A DNA stretch of 64,000 nucleotides from Lachnospiraceae bacterium UBA7160. GTDB lineage: Bacteria; Bacillota; Clostridia; Lachnospirales; Lachnospiraceae. Shown piece by piece: positions 17,861 to 26,023 of the stretch. The stretch's first letter is position 1; each line of letters begins with the position of its first letter. The stretch is from NCBI GenBank assembly GCA_002491565.1, contig DKWE01000023.1, positions 481 to 64,480 on the forward strand. The letters are read 5' to 3'. A model generated the notes under the pieces. That model was not told the origin of the DNA, made no database searches, and worked only from the letters and a program-made list of their open reading frames with translations. Position numbers and translations under genes: made by a program.

Positions 17861-18724
17861 ATGGAAAAGACAGCAGCAAAAGCGACCTTTGCCAGCTCAA
17901 AGGAGAAGCGCAAAAATTATATCAACGGCGCGATCGCGATTCTGATCGCCGTGATTTTCCTGTTTCCGATCTACTGGCTTGTGGCGATGTCCTTCAAGTC
18001 CGACGCGGAGTCCTTCGGAAAAATCGTAACCTATTATCCACATGAGTTCACTCTGAAGCCATGGATTGAAAATTTCTCCGACGCAGAATTTGTGAAGTCC
18101 CTGAAGAACAGCATGATCATCGCGCTGCTCTCCATGACACTCTCCATGACATTCGGCGTGCCGGCGGCCTACGGCATGGGACGCTACAAGGTGCCGGGCA
18201 GCAAAGGCTTTCTGCTGACCTTCCTTGTGACGCAGATGCTTCCGGCTTCCCTGATGCTGACCCCGATGTACCTGATTTTCAACAAGCTGAATCTGCTCGG
18301 CACGTACTTGGGACCAGCGCTTGCGATCTCTTCCGGATCAATTCCGTTTATTGTCGTGACGCTGCGGCCGTACTTCAAAAGTGTGCCGACCGCGTTGGAC
18401 GATGCTGCCCGGATCGACGGGTGCGGTGTGTTCCGCTCCTTCTTCAAGATCATGATCCCGGCGATCAAGACCGGAATCATCACGGTCGTTGTTATCTCGT
18501 TCCTGAACGGATGGAATGACCTCGCATACTCCATGACCTTCAATGTAAAGCCGGAGATGCGTCCGCTAACCGCGAACATCTATAAATTCCAGAGCAAATG
18601 GGGAACGAAGTGGAACTGTATCATGGCATACGGCACCATCCTGGTGCTTCCGGTTATCCTGCTGTTCGTATTCCTGCAGAAATATATTGTGGGCGGATTG
18701 ACGGCAGGTGCAGTGAAGGAGTAA
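17861..18724 (+). CDS. Carbohydrate ABC transporter permease, MalG type
   Basis: A 287-residue permease with six predicted membrane segments, starting at AIAILIAVIFLFPIYWLVAM. The EAA motif reads ALDDAARIDGCGVFRSFFKI, followed by MIPAIKTG. It starts one base after the stop of the MalF-type gene, with AAAGGAGGAGG inside the end of that gene, so the two are translationally coupled. Together they form the channel that accepts sugar from the binding protein encoded at 15569. Confidence 0.9.
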   Translation: MEKTAAKATFASSKEKRKNYINGAIAILIAVIFLFPIYWLVAMSFKSDAESFGKIVTYYPHEFTLKPWIENFSDAEFVKSLKNSMIIALLSMTLSMTFGVPAAYGMGRYKVPGSKGFLLTFLVTQMLPASLMLTPMYLIFNKLNLLGTYLGPALAISSGSIPFIVVTLRPYFKSVPTALDDAARIDGCGVFRSFFKIMIPAIKTGIITVVVISFLNGWNDLAYSMTFNVKPEMRPLTANIYKFQSKWGTKWNCIMAYGTILVLPVILLFVFLQKYIVGGLTAGAVKE

Positions 18725-18737
18725 AGGAGGACAGAAA

Positions 18738-20735
18738 ATGATCAGACAGGAAGGAAATAAGGTATATCGCCGGTTTGACAAGGAGCTGCTCTGCATCGAA
18801 CCGTGGGGAGAAAACAGCTTTCGGGTGCGCGCAACGCAGCGCTACGAGTTTGTGCCGGAAGATGAGGTGTCGGCACTGATCGCGCCGCAGGAATGTGAGA
18901 TCCGGGTGTACGAGAGCGGTACGGATACCGTGATAGAAAATGGCAGACTGCGCTGCGAGATCACGAGAACCGGGAAGCTGCGCTTTTTGAATCAGGACGG
19001 AAAGCTGCTGCTCGAGGAGTATGAGCGGATCCGCGGGATGCACGAGGAGGGGCGCAAGGAGTTTAACAGTGCGCTCGAGATCGTACCGCGCACCTTTGAA
19101 CCGCATCCTTGTACGGATAATTACAGGCTGACGGTGCGGTTCGAGCCGGTGGACGGCGAGAAGCTCTACGGGATGGGGCAGTACCAGCAGCCGTATCTGG
19201 ATGTAAAGGGCTGTACGCTCGAGCTGGCGCACCGCAATTCGCAGGCGAGTGTTCCGTTTGTGCTCTCAAGCAATGGCTATGGCTTTCTCTGGAATAACCC
19301 GGCGATTGGCAGTGTTACCTTTGGCAAAAATGTGACCGAGTGGACAGCACGCTCGACGAAGCAGATGGACTACTGGATCACGGCAGGAGACACCCCGGCA
19401 CAGATCGAGGAGGCGTATGCGAACGCGACCGGGAAAGTGCCGATGATGCCGGAGTACGGGATGGGCTTCTGGCAGTGCAAGCTGCGCTATCAGACGCAGG
19501 AGGAGATCCTGGAGGTAGCGCGCGAGTATCACCGCCGCGGGATTCCGGTGGATGTGATTGTTGCAGACTTTTTCCACTGGCCGGCGCAGGGAGACTGGAA
19601 GTTTGATAAAGACTATTGGCCGGATCCGGCAGCGATGGTGCGGGAGCTCAAGGAGATGGGCATCGAGCTGATGGTTTCAGTCTGGCCGACGGTCGACCAG
19701 GAGAGCGAGAACTATGAGGAGATGGCGGAGCTCGGCTATCTGACGCGCTCAGAGTACGGCAGGCGCCTGGGACAGCTTGGCGATGCCTGCATTATTGATG
19801 TGACGAACCCGGGCGGCCGGGCGTATGTCTGGGATAAAATTAAGAAGAATTATTATGAGAATGGGATCCATATTTTCTGGCTTGATGAGGCGGAACCGGA
19901 GTTCACAGGCTATGAATATGAGCATTACCGGTATCTGCGCGGCGCGGATGTTGAGGTCGGGAATATTTTCCCGAAGGAATATGCGCGCATGGCCTATGAG
20001 GGCATGGAAGCAGAGGGGCAGCAGAATATTGTGAATCTCCTGCGCTGCGCGTGGGCGGGCAGCCAGAGATACGGCGCGCTCGTGTGGTCCGGTGATATCG
20101 ACTCTTCGTTCCGTTCCCTGCGCAATCAGCTTGCAGCGGGCCTGAATATGGGAATCGCGGGTCTTCCGTGGTGGACGACCGATATCGGAGGCTTCCACGG
20201 CGGCAATATCCATGACCCGAAGTTCCATGAGATTCTGGTCCGGTGGTTTGAGTTTGGCGCGTTCTGTCCGGTGATGCGTCTCCACGGGTTCCGTGAGCCG
20301 TTCAAAGAGCCGATCGGCACGACCGGCGGCGGGCGGACCATCAGCGGCGCGGCAAATGAGATCTGGAGCTATGGCGATGAGGTCTATGAGATCTGCAAAA
20401 AGTACATACTCCTCCGCGAGAAGCTGCGCCCATATGTGCGCCGGCTGATGACGGAAGCACACGAGAAGGGGACGCCGGTTATGCGCCCGCTGTTCTATGA
20501 CTTCCCGGAGGATGGGAAGGCGTGGGAGATCGAGGACCAGTATATGTTCGGCCCGGAGTTCCTGGTGGCGCCGATTCTGTATGCGGACCAGAGGGAGCGC
20601 ACGCTGTACCTGCCAGAAGGCAGCTGGAAGCACATCTTTAACGGAAAGGTCTATGAGGGCGGCCAGATGGTGACGGTGGACGCTCCGATCGACGAGCTGC
20701 CGGTCTTCGCACGCGGAGCGTCGGCAGAGGAATGA
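18738..20735 (+). CDS. Glycoside hydrolase family 31, probable alpha-xylosidase or alpha-glucosidase
   Basis: The protein has 665 residues and no signal peptide, so it acts in the cytoplasm on imported substrate. An N-terminal beta domain (about 1-225) precedes the GH31 barrel. The probable nucleophile is D383 in HIFWLDEAEPEF and the probable acid/base is D453 in LVWSGDIDSSF. Substrate-site motifs include GFWQCKLRYQTQEEI, VDVIVADFFHWP and LHGFREP. The WLDEAEPE form of the nucleophile block is closer to alpha-xylosidase-like and related GH31 groups than to classical alpha-glucosidases (usually WxDMNE). AAAGGAGGACAG precedes the ATG. It probably cleaves the glycoside imported by the adjacent permeases. 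Confidence 0.85.
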   Translation: MIRQEGNKVYRRFDKELLCIEPWGENSFRVRATQRYEFVPEDEVSALIAPQECEIRVYESGTDTVIENGRLRCEITRTGKLRFLNQDGKLLLEEYERIRGMHEEGRKEFNSALEIVPRTFEPHPCTDNYRLTVRFEPVDGEKLYGMGQYQQPYLDVKGCTLELAHRNSQASVPFVLSSNGYGFLWNNPAIGSVTFGKNVTEWTARSTKQMDYWITAGDTPAQIEEAYANATGKVPMMPEYGMGFWQCKLRYQTQEEILEVAREYHRRGIPVDVIVADFFHWPAQGDWKFDKDYWPDPAAMVRELKEMGIELMVSVWPTVDQESENYEEMAELGYLTRSEYGRRLGQLGDACIIDVTNPGGRAYVWDKIKKNYYENGIHIFWLDEAEPEFTGYEYEHYRYLRGADVEVGNIFPKEYARMAYEGMEAEGQQNIVNLLRCAWAGSQRYGALVWSGDIDSSFRSLRNQLAAGLNMGIAGLPWWTTDIGGFHGGNIHDPKFHEILVRWFEFGAFCPVMRLHGFREPFKEPIGTTGGGRTISGAANEIWSYGDEVYEICKKYILLREKLRPYVRRLMTEAHEKGTPVMRPLFYDFPEDGKAWEIEDQYMFGPEFLVAPILYADQRERTLYLPEGSWKHIFNGKVYEGGQMVTVDAPIDELPVFARGASAEE

Positions 20736-20757
20736 TAAATAGAAAAGGAGAAGGCCA

Positions 20758-21381
20758 ATGAAAGAGCTCTTCGGCTTTGATGGTGGTTTTATAAATGGCT
20801 GCAGCATGCTCTTCGATCTGTTCGTACTGGGGCTGCTGTGGATCCTGTGCAGTCTGCCGGTTGTCACGATCGGTGCGTCCTCGGCAGCGCTCTACTATGC
20901 AGTCGTCAAGAGCGTAAAAAAGCGGAACGGCTACGCGGCGCGGGAGTTCTTTCGTTCCTTCCGGTGTAATCTTGTGCCGGGGATCTTCCTGACAGTCATT
21001 GTGCTGGCTGTGACGTTTGTGCTGCAGCTGAACATCGGCATCCTGAATGCCAGGACAGACAGCTATGTCGGCCTGTTTTTCATCTGTGTCTATGTGGTGG
21101 CCCTGGTCTACGTGGCGCTGGCGGCCTGCTACCTCTTTCCGGCGCTTTCCCGCTTCGCCATGGGCCCGGGCTGGCTTCTGAAGCTGTCGCTCTATATGGT
21201 TGTGAAGTATCTGGGAACGTCGGTTGTGCTCGCTCTGATCGTCGTCAGTGCCGGGGCATTCATTTTCCGTATCCCGATGCTGCTGTTTGTACTTCCGGGG
21301 CCGGCGGTCTGGCTGATCTCGGAATTTATGGAACGCGTGTTAAAGAAGCATGAGCCGGAGGATTCTGCTGATGGAGCGTAG
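20758..21381 (+). CDS. YesL-like integral membrane protein (DUF624)
   Basis: A 207-residue protein with about five membrane segments (for example LFVLGLLWILCSLPVVTIGA at 21-40 and YLGTSVVLALIVVSAGAF). The LWILCSLPVVTIGASSAALYY block is the hallmark of DUF624. Such genes sit beside YesM/YesN and carbohydrate ABC genes in many Firmicutes, as here at the end of the operon. No biochemical role is established; a link to sugar transport or sensing is inferred only from context. Confidence 0.85.
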   Translation: MKELFGFDGGFINGCSMLFDLFVLGLLWILCSLPVVTIGASSAALYYAVVKSVKKRNGYAAREFFRSFRCNLVPGIFLTVIVLAVTFVLQLNIGILNARTDSYVGLFFICVYVVALVYVALAACYLFPALSRFAMGPGWLLKLSLYMVVKYLGTSVVLALIVVSAGAFIFRIPMLLFVLPGPAVWLISEFMERVLKKHEPEDSADGA

Positions 21382-21677
21382 GACTCCACATTGGAAACCC
21401 AGCCGGTTTACCGCTTTTATCGGAGGGGCATAGAACCCTCCAGACGTGGGAAAGGAGGGGGGGCCGGCGTTTCGTCTGCTTGTTGCGATTTTTATAGTTT
21501 CGCCATGCCAGAACCTTCGAATTTCGGAAAATCTACCGAAATAGAAAAAGACACTTGCAATTTTGCGAAAAGAAGAGTATTTTAATACACAGAACGAGGG
21601 TGTTCCATAAGAAGTTGTGGAATGCCCTTCTTTTCTATCAGGAGGCTGATAAGTACGAGAAGGAAAGAGGAGAAGTT
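21382..21677 (+). promoter_or_regulatory. Leader and promoter region of glnN
   Basis: In this 296-base gap, TTGCAA (21555-21560) and TATTTT (21578-21583) are 17 bases apart and form a credible promoter. A short dyad ATTTCGG/CCGAAAT (21521-21542) lies just upstream of it and could be an operator. Downstream of the predicted start, at 21597-21636, lies a strong terminator-like hairpin, before the ribosome binding site of glnN. The arrangement predicts either premature termination that is relieved by some signal, or a terminator for the operon upstream. Confidence 0.5.
21597..21636 (+). terminator. Terminator-like hairpin in the glnN leader
   Basis: AGGGTGTTCCATAA (21597-21610) pairs with TTGTGGAATGCCCT (21615-21628) around a GAAG loop; the pairing is continuous with three G-T pairs. 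TCTTTTCT follows. The hairpin starts about ten bases after the predicted transcription start and ends about 30 bases before the glnN ribosome binding site. Confidence 0.7.
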
Positions 21678-23789
21678 ATGGGAGAATATTTCAATGTAGC
21701 TGACATCTTTGGTGAGGACGTGTTTTCCGATAAGGTCATGCAGGAGCGTCTTCCCAAAAAGGTATACCGGGCGCTGAAGAAGACAATCGAGGAAGGCACG
21801 CAGCTGGATCTTGCGACAGCGGATGTGATTGCTGCGGCGATGAAAGATTGGGCAATCGAGAAGGGCGCGACCCATTATACGCACTGGTTCCAGCCGCTGA
21901 CTGGCGTGACGGCGGAGAAGCATGATTCCTTTATTACGGCCCCGAATCCGGATGGCACGATCCTCATGGAGTTTTCGGGCAAGGAGCTGATCAAGGGTGA
22001 GCCGGATGCCTCTTCCTTCCCGTCAGGCGGACTGCGCGCGACCTTTGAGGCGCGCGGCTATACGGCATGGGACTGCACGTCTCCGGCATTTGTGCGGCAT
22101 GATGCGGCAGGCGCGACCTTGTGCATCCCGACGGCCTTCTGCTCCTACACCGGCGAGGCGCTGGACCAGAAGACGCCGCTGCTGCGCTCTATGGAAGCAA
22201 TCAATACGCAGTCGTTGCGTCTGCTGCGTCTGTTTGGAAATACAACCTCGAAGCGTGTGACTCCGTCGGTCGGACCGGAGCAGGAGTACTTCCTGGTCGA
22301 TGAGAAGAAATTTCTTCAGAGAAAGGATCTGATCTTTACCGGGCGCACACTGTTTGGCGCGATGCCGCCGAAGGGGCAGGAACTGGATGACCACTACTTC
22401 GGGACGATCCGCCAGCGTATTGCTTCCTTTATGAAGGATGTCAATCTGCAGCTTTGGAAGCTCGGCGTGACAGCGAAAACCCAGCACAACGAGGTGGCTC
22501 CTGCGCAGCACGAGCTGGCTCCGATTTACGCGGAGGCGAACGTCGCGGTTGACCATAACCAGATTGTGATGCAGACTTTAAAGCGCGTGGCGTGCCAGCA
22601 TGGCATGAAGTGCCTGCTGCATGAGAAGCCGTTCGCAGGTGTGAATGGCTCCGGCAAACATAACAACTGGTCGCTTGCCACAGATGACGGCATCAATCTG
22701 CTGGATCCGGGCAAGACCCCGCATGAAAATGTACAGTTTTTACTGGTACTTACCTGTATTCTGAAGGCAGTCGATACATATGCGGACTTGCTGCGTGAAT
22801 CTGCGGCGGATCCAGGCAATGATCATCGTCTTGGCGCGAACGAGGCGCCGCCTGCAATCATCTCCATCTTCCTTGGCGAGCAGCTTCAGGATGTGATGAC
22901 CCAGCTGATCAGCACCGGTACCGCGACGCACTCGATCAAGGGCGGCGTGCTGGAGACCGGTGTAAAGACGCTTCCGGATCTGACGAAGGATGCGACGGAC
23001 CGCAACCGTACTTCACCGTTTGCATTCACCGGAAATAAATTTGAGTTCCGTATGGTCGGTTCCCGCGATTCGATTGCGTCCCCGAACATCGTGCTGAATA
23101 CCATTGTCGCGGATGCGTTCTGCGATGCGTGCGATCTTCTGGAAAAGGCGGACGATTTCGATACAGCAGTGCACGATCTGATCAAGCAGTACGCGTCTGA
23201 GCATCAGAGAATCGTTTTCAATGGAAACGGATACGCGGACGAGTGGGTTGCGGAGGCAGAGCGCAGAGGCCTGCCGAATATCAAGTCGATGGTGGACGCG
23301 ATCCCGGCATTGACGACAGAGAAGGCGATTCAGCTCTTTGGCCGTTTTAAGGTATTCACGAAGGCGGAGCTGGAGTCCCGTGTCGAGGTCAAGTATGAGA
23401 ACTACGCGAAGGCGATCAATATTGAGGCACGCACGATGATCGATGTGGCGAGCAAGCAGATCATCCCGGCAGTCATCAAGTATACGAAGGTACTGGCGGA
23501 TACGATCAACGCAGTGACTGCGGCAGGCGCGGAGGTTTCCGTGCAGACGGAGCTGCTGCAGGAGACGAGCGCACTGCTTTCGGATACGAAGGTGGCACTG
23601 GCGAAGCTGACCGAGGTGACGAATGAGGCGGCGAAGCTGCCGGAGGGCGAGACAAAAGCACGCTACTACTATGAGGTCGTGACCGCTGCGATGGCGGAGC
23701 TGCGCGCGCCGGTCGATGCACTGGAGATGATTGTTGATAAGGACATGTGGCCGATGCCGTCCTATGGCGATCTGCTGTTTGAAGTATAA
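21678..23789 (+). CDS. glnN: Glutamine synthetase type III
   Basis: The 703-residue length and sequence fit the large GSIII class (GlnN), which makes glutamine from glutamate and ammonia with ATP as a cytoplasmic hexameric-ring enzyme. Visible motifs are GATHYTHWFQPLTG, FPSGGLRATFEARGYTAWD, VGPEQEYFLVD, AKTQHNEVAPAQHELAP, KPFAGVNGSGKHNNWS and NRTSPFAFTGNKFEFR. The ATG at 21678 is used because AGAGGAG lies five bases upstream and the protein then begins MGEYFNVADIFGEDVFS as in the family. It is a single-gene unit: a promoter and hairpin upstream, a 17-bp inverted repeat downstream. Nitrogen control at the leader is plausible but not shown. Confidence 0.95.
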   Translation: MGEYFNVADIFGEDVFSDKVMQERLPKKVYRALKKTIEEGTQLDLATADVIAAAMKDWAIEKGATHYTHWFQPLTGVTAEKHDSFITAPNPDGTILMEFSGKELIKGEPDASSFPSGGLRATFEARGYTAWDCTSPAFVRHDAAGATLCIPTAFCSYTGEALDQKTPLLRSMEAINTQSLRLLRLFGNTTSKRVTPSVGPEQEYFLVDEKKFLQRKDLIFTGRTLFGAMPPKGQELDDHYFGTIRQRIASFMKDVNLQLWKLGVTAKTQHNEVAPAQHELAPIYAEANVAVDHNQIVMQTLKRVACQHGMKCLLHEKPFAGVNGSGKHNNWSLATDDGINLLDPGKTPHENVQFLLVLTCILKAVDTYADLLRESAADPGNDHRLGANEAPPAIISIFLGEQLQDVMTQLISTGTATHSIKGGVLETGVKTLPDLTKDATDRNRTSPFAFTGNKFEFRMVGSRDSIASPNIVLNTIVADAFCDACDLLEKADDFDTAVHDLIKQYASEHQRIVFNGNGYADEWVAEAERRGLPNIKSMVDAIPALTTEKAIQLFGRFKVFTKAELESRVEVKYENYAKAINIEARTMIDVASKQIIPAVIKYTKVLADTINAVTAAGAEVSVQTELLQETSALLSDTKVALAKLTEVTNEAAKLPEGETKARYYYEVVTAAMAELRAPVDALEMIVDKDMWPMPSYGDLLFEV

Positions 23790-23823
23790 GAAGACTAAGA
23801 AAGTCAATGTATAGATGAATTAG

Positions 23824-23913
23824 AAGAGGGTGTTGCAAAATACGCCAAGGCTGCAAACTCTGGCAGTTATATACCAGAGAATGTAGATTTCGGCAGTTTT
23901 GCAACACCCTCTT
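23824..23913. repeat. 90-bp element with 17-bp terminal inverted repeats
   Basis: AAGAGGGTGTTGCAAAA (23824-23840) is perfectly complementary to the segment at 23897-23913. The 56-base interior contains a second hairpin (CTCTGG with CCAGAG). It follows the glnN stop by 34 bases, but no T-run follows the outer stem, so it resembles a folded repeat element or processed RNA end as much as a terminator. Its GAGGGTGTT start is shared with the glnN leader hairpin. Confidence 0.65.
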
Positions 23914-24031
23914 AAGGTTGTTGATTGTAGTTTGCCTGGATGTTTGCGGACTGCTATCGCCGGGCTTATCCAGGAAATGGTCAGCCAGTCTGTAAGAGTT
24001 GTCGGATGCGTAAGATGCGGGAAACAATGAA

Positions 24032-24089
24032 AAAGAGGGTGGCCGAGTACCTGAGCTTGTGCTCTCACTGCATTTTCGACACCCTCTTT
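24032..24089. repeat. Second inverted-repeat element with GAGGGTG ends
   Basis: AAAGAGGGTG (24032-24041) pairs with CACCCTCTTT (24080-24089), and CCGA pairs partly with TCGA inside it. It resembles a shortened relative of the element at 23824-23913. Confidence 0.5.
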
Positions 24090-24352
24090 GAGGTCGTCGA
24101 GAGCCCGGGGTACGGACTCTCTCTAAAAAGAAGAAAGGGAGGATGCCAGACTATTATGGATAGTCCGGCAGAATTATGAAAAAGTTTCGAAATAAAACTT
24201 GTAAGCAAGAATAAAATATCTTTCTGTCAATAGTATAAAGAGCAGAAGTGAAAAAAGAGTGATTGCTTCTTAAAAATTCATTGAATGAATCGTGAATAAA
24301 ATATGAACAAAAGTCATAAAAAAATATTTTTAGTAATTTTTCACAATAATGA

Positions 24353-24381
24353 TTGATTTTTTTTGACCTATATATTACAAT
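24353..24381 (+). promoter_or_regulatory. Probable promoter of the CdaR-like regulator
   Basis: TTGATT (24353-24358) and TACAAT (24376-24381) are 17 bases apart in AT-rich DNA. This predicts a leader of about 185 bases before the regulator start. Confidence 0.6.
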
Positions 24382-24571
24382 GTATCTATTCAAAATGTGA
24401 GAGAGGGATGTTTACTGTTCGCAACCCCCTGTGAGTTGTATGCCGGATGGACGTGCCTGCACGGAAGACAGCATATCTGCCACAGGGGGAAGCCGTGAAA
24501 CGGTGACAATGGATAGCCGGAGCAGAAAAGATGGGGTTGTAGCGACGGAGAAGGTAAAGGAGGATGAAATT

Positions 24572-25660
24572 GTGATTTCAAATCAGGTTTTGCAGACAAC
24601 GCTGGACGGGCTGAAGGCAATCAGCAGAGTGGATTTGTGCGTACTTGATACGGAAGGGATTATGCTTGCGACGACCTTTCCGGAGGCAGAAGGCTTTCGC
24701 AGTTCAGTGATGAGCTTTGCAGAGTCTCCGGCAGATAGTCAGGTCGTGTCGGGCTGCCAGTTTTTCAAAGTCTTTGACGAACGGCAATTGGAGTATGTGC
24801 TTTTGGCAAATGGCAACAGTGATGACGTTCATATGGTTGGGCGCATGGCCGCGTTCCAGGTCCAGAATCTTCTGATTGCTTACAAGGAACGCTTTGACAA
24901 GGATAATTTCATCAAGAACCTTCTGCTGGATAATCTTTTGCTGGTTGATATTTACAATCGCGCGAAGAAGCTGCACATCGATACGGAGGCACGCCGGGTG
25001 GTCTTTATCCTGGAACTCGACCATGAGAAAGAGACTGCTTCCCTGGAAAATATCCGTGCGCTGTTCGGTTCGAAGCCGGGCGATTTTATTACCGCAGTTG
25101 ACGAGAAGAGCATCATTGTTGTGAAGGAGCTTGCTCCGCAGGATGGCAGCGTAGAGATGGAGCGGATTGCGGAGATGATTCTGACTTCCCTGGATGAGGA
25201 GAAGCGGCGGGGTGCTCTGGTGGCATACGGTACAGTGGTCGGTGAGATCAAGGAGGTGTCCAGGTCCTACAAGGAGGCGCGGATGGCGCTGAATGTCGGC
25301 AAGATTTTCTTTGAGGAGCGCACGATCATCGCATACAGCTCGCTCGGGATTGGCCGTCTGATTTACCAGCTTCCGATTCCGCTGTGCAAGATGTTTATCC
25401 GGGAGATTTTCGAGGGAAAGTCGCCGGATGAGTTTGACGAGGAGACGCTGATCACGATTAACAAGTTTTTTGAGAATAGCCTGAATGTCTCCGAGACGTC
25501 CAGGCAGCTCTACATCCACCGGAATACGCTGGTGTACCGGCTGGATAAGCTGCAGAAGTCAACAGGACTGGATCTGCGTGTGTTTGAGGATGCAATTACA
25601 TTTAAGATTGCGCTTATGGTCGTAAAGTATATGAAATATATGGAGAATCAAGAGTATTGA
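24572..25660 (+). CDS. CdaR/PucR-type transcriptional regulator
   Basis: The protein has 362 residues. An N-terminal ligand-sensing region begins VISNQVLQTTLDGLKAISRV and carries the CDTEGIML-like VLDTEGIMLATTFPE, as in sugar-diacid regulators. A central domain of the PucR/CdaR type follows, and the C-terminus has the helix-turn-helix: INKFFENSLNVSETSRQLYI followed by HRNTLVYRLDKL. Frames remain open 47 codons further upstream, but AAAGGAGG (24556-24563) is eight bases from the GTG at 24572 and the family start (xISNQ) falls exactly there. It is monocistronic. Family members respond to small acids such as glycerate or galactarate; the ligand and targets here are unknown. Confidence 0.8.
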   Translation: MISNQVLQTTLDGLKAISRVDLCVLDTEGIMLATTFPEAEGFRSSVMSFAESPADSQVVSGCQFFKVFDERQLEYVLLANGNSDDVHMVGRMAAFQVQNLLIAYKERFDKDNFIKNLLLDNLLLVDIYNRAKKLHIDTEARRVVFILELDHEKETASLENIRALFGSKPGDFITAVDEKSIIVVKELAPQDGSVEMERIAEMILTSLDEEKRRGALVAYGTVVGEIKEVSRSYKEARMALNVGKIFFEERTIIAYSSLGIGRLIYQLPIPLCKMFIREIFEGKSPDEFDEETLITINKFFENSLNVSETSRQLYIHRNTLVYRLDKLQKSTGLDLRVFEDAITFKIALMVVKYMKYMENQEY

Positions 25661-26023
25661 TGCCTGCAGTTCAGCCACCCGTTATTTTCTTGCTGATAGT
25701 TGGACGTAGTGTCCGCGTACGGATACTCCAGGTACTTTACCTGATATCAATTGGCCGGATAATTAGTATGAATTATGTCAGAGGCTGCTGCACGGAACCA
25801 TAGGGATGTGGGTGCGGCAGCCTTGTGTCATAGAAGCTTTCCTGTCTGTGGCACAAACTGCTTCTGTTCATTGTCATGCCGTCTGCAGATAATACTGCGC
25901 TTCGCATTTCGCGCATCAGCTTCTGCCCGTGCGGGGGGAGCGAAGGATGCAGATATGGATAGAGCTGTATAAATTGGAAAGAATGAGAACAGGTATGTAA
26001 ACTTGGCGGTGAGGAGGAATTGG
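25661..26023 (+). other. Gap with a GC-rich hairpin
   Basis: The 363-base gap contains an inverted repeat GGCTGCTGCAC (25782-25792) against GTGCGGCAGCC (25812-25822), one mismatch and no T-run, and a GCAGTTCAGCCA motif near 25668. I see no gene and no strong promoter. Confidence 0.5.

Larger units (their letters stand above)
23914..24571 (+). other. Long gap before the CdaR-like regulator
   Basis: No convincing gene. It holds a second GAGGGTG hairpin (24032-24089), a very AT-rich stretch (about 24170-24400) with a promoter at its end (24353-24381), and a 190-base leader with an inverted repeat CCCCCTGTG (24426-24434) against CACAGGGGG (24480-24488). An 80-codon frame at 23940-24179 overlaps the hairpin, has no ribosome binding site and is not called. 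Confidence 0.5.

Noticed and set aside
23940..24179. 80-codon plus-strand frame after glnN
   Set aside because: It overlaps an inverted-repeat element, lacks a ribosome binding site and resembles no protein I know.
24426..24560. Cobalamin-type riboswitch
   Set aside because: GGGAAG and AGCCGGAG fragments recall parts of that class, but the conserved core order and the box near the 3' end are not met.
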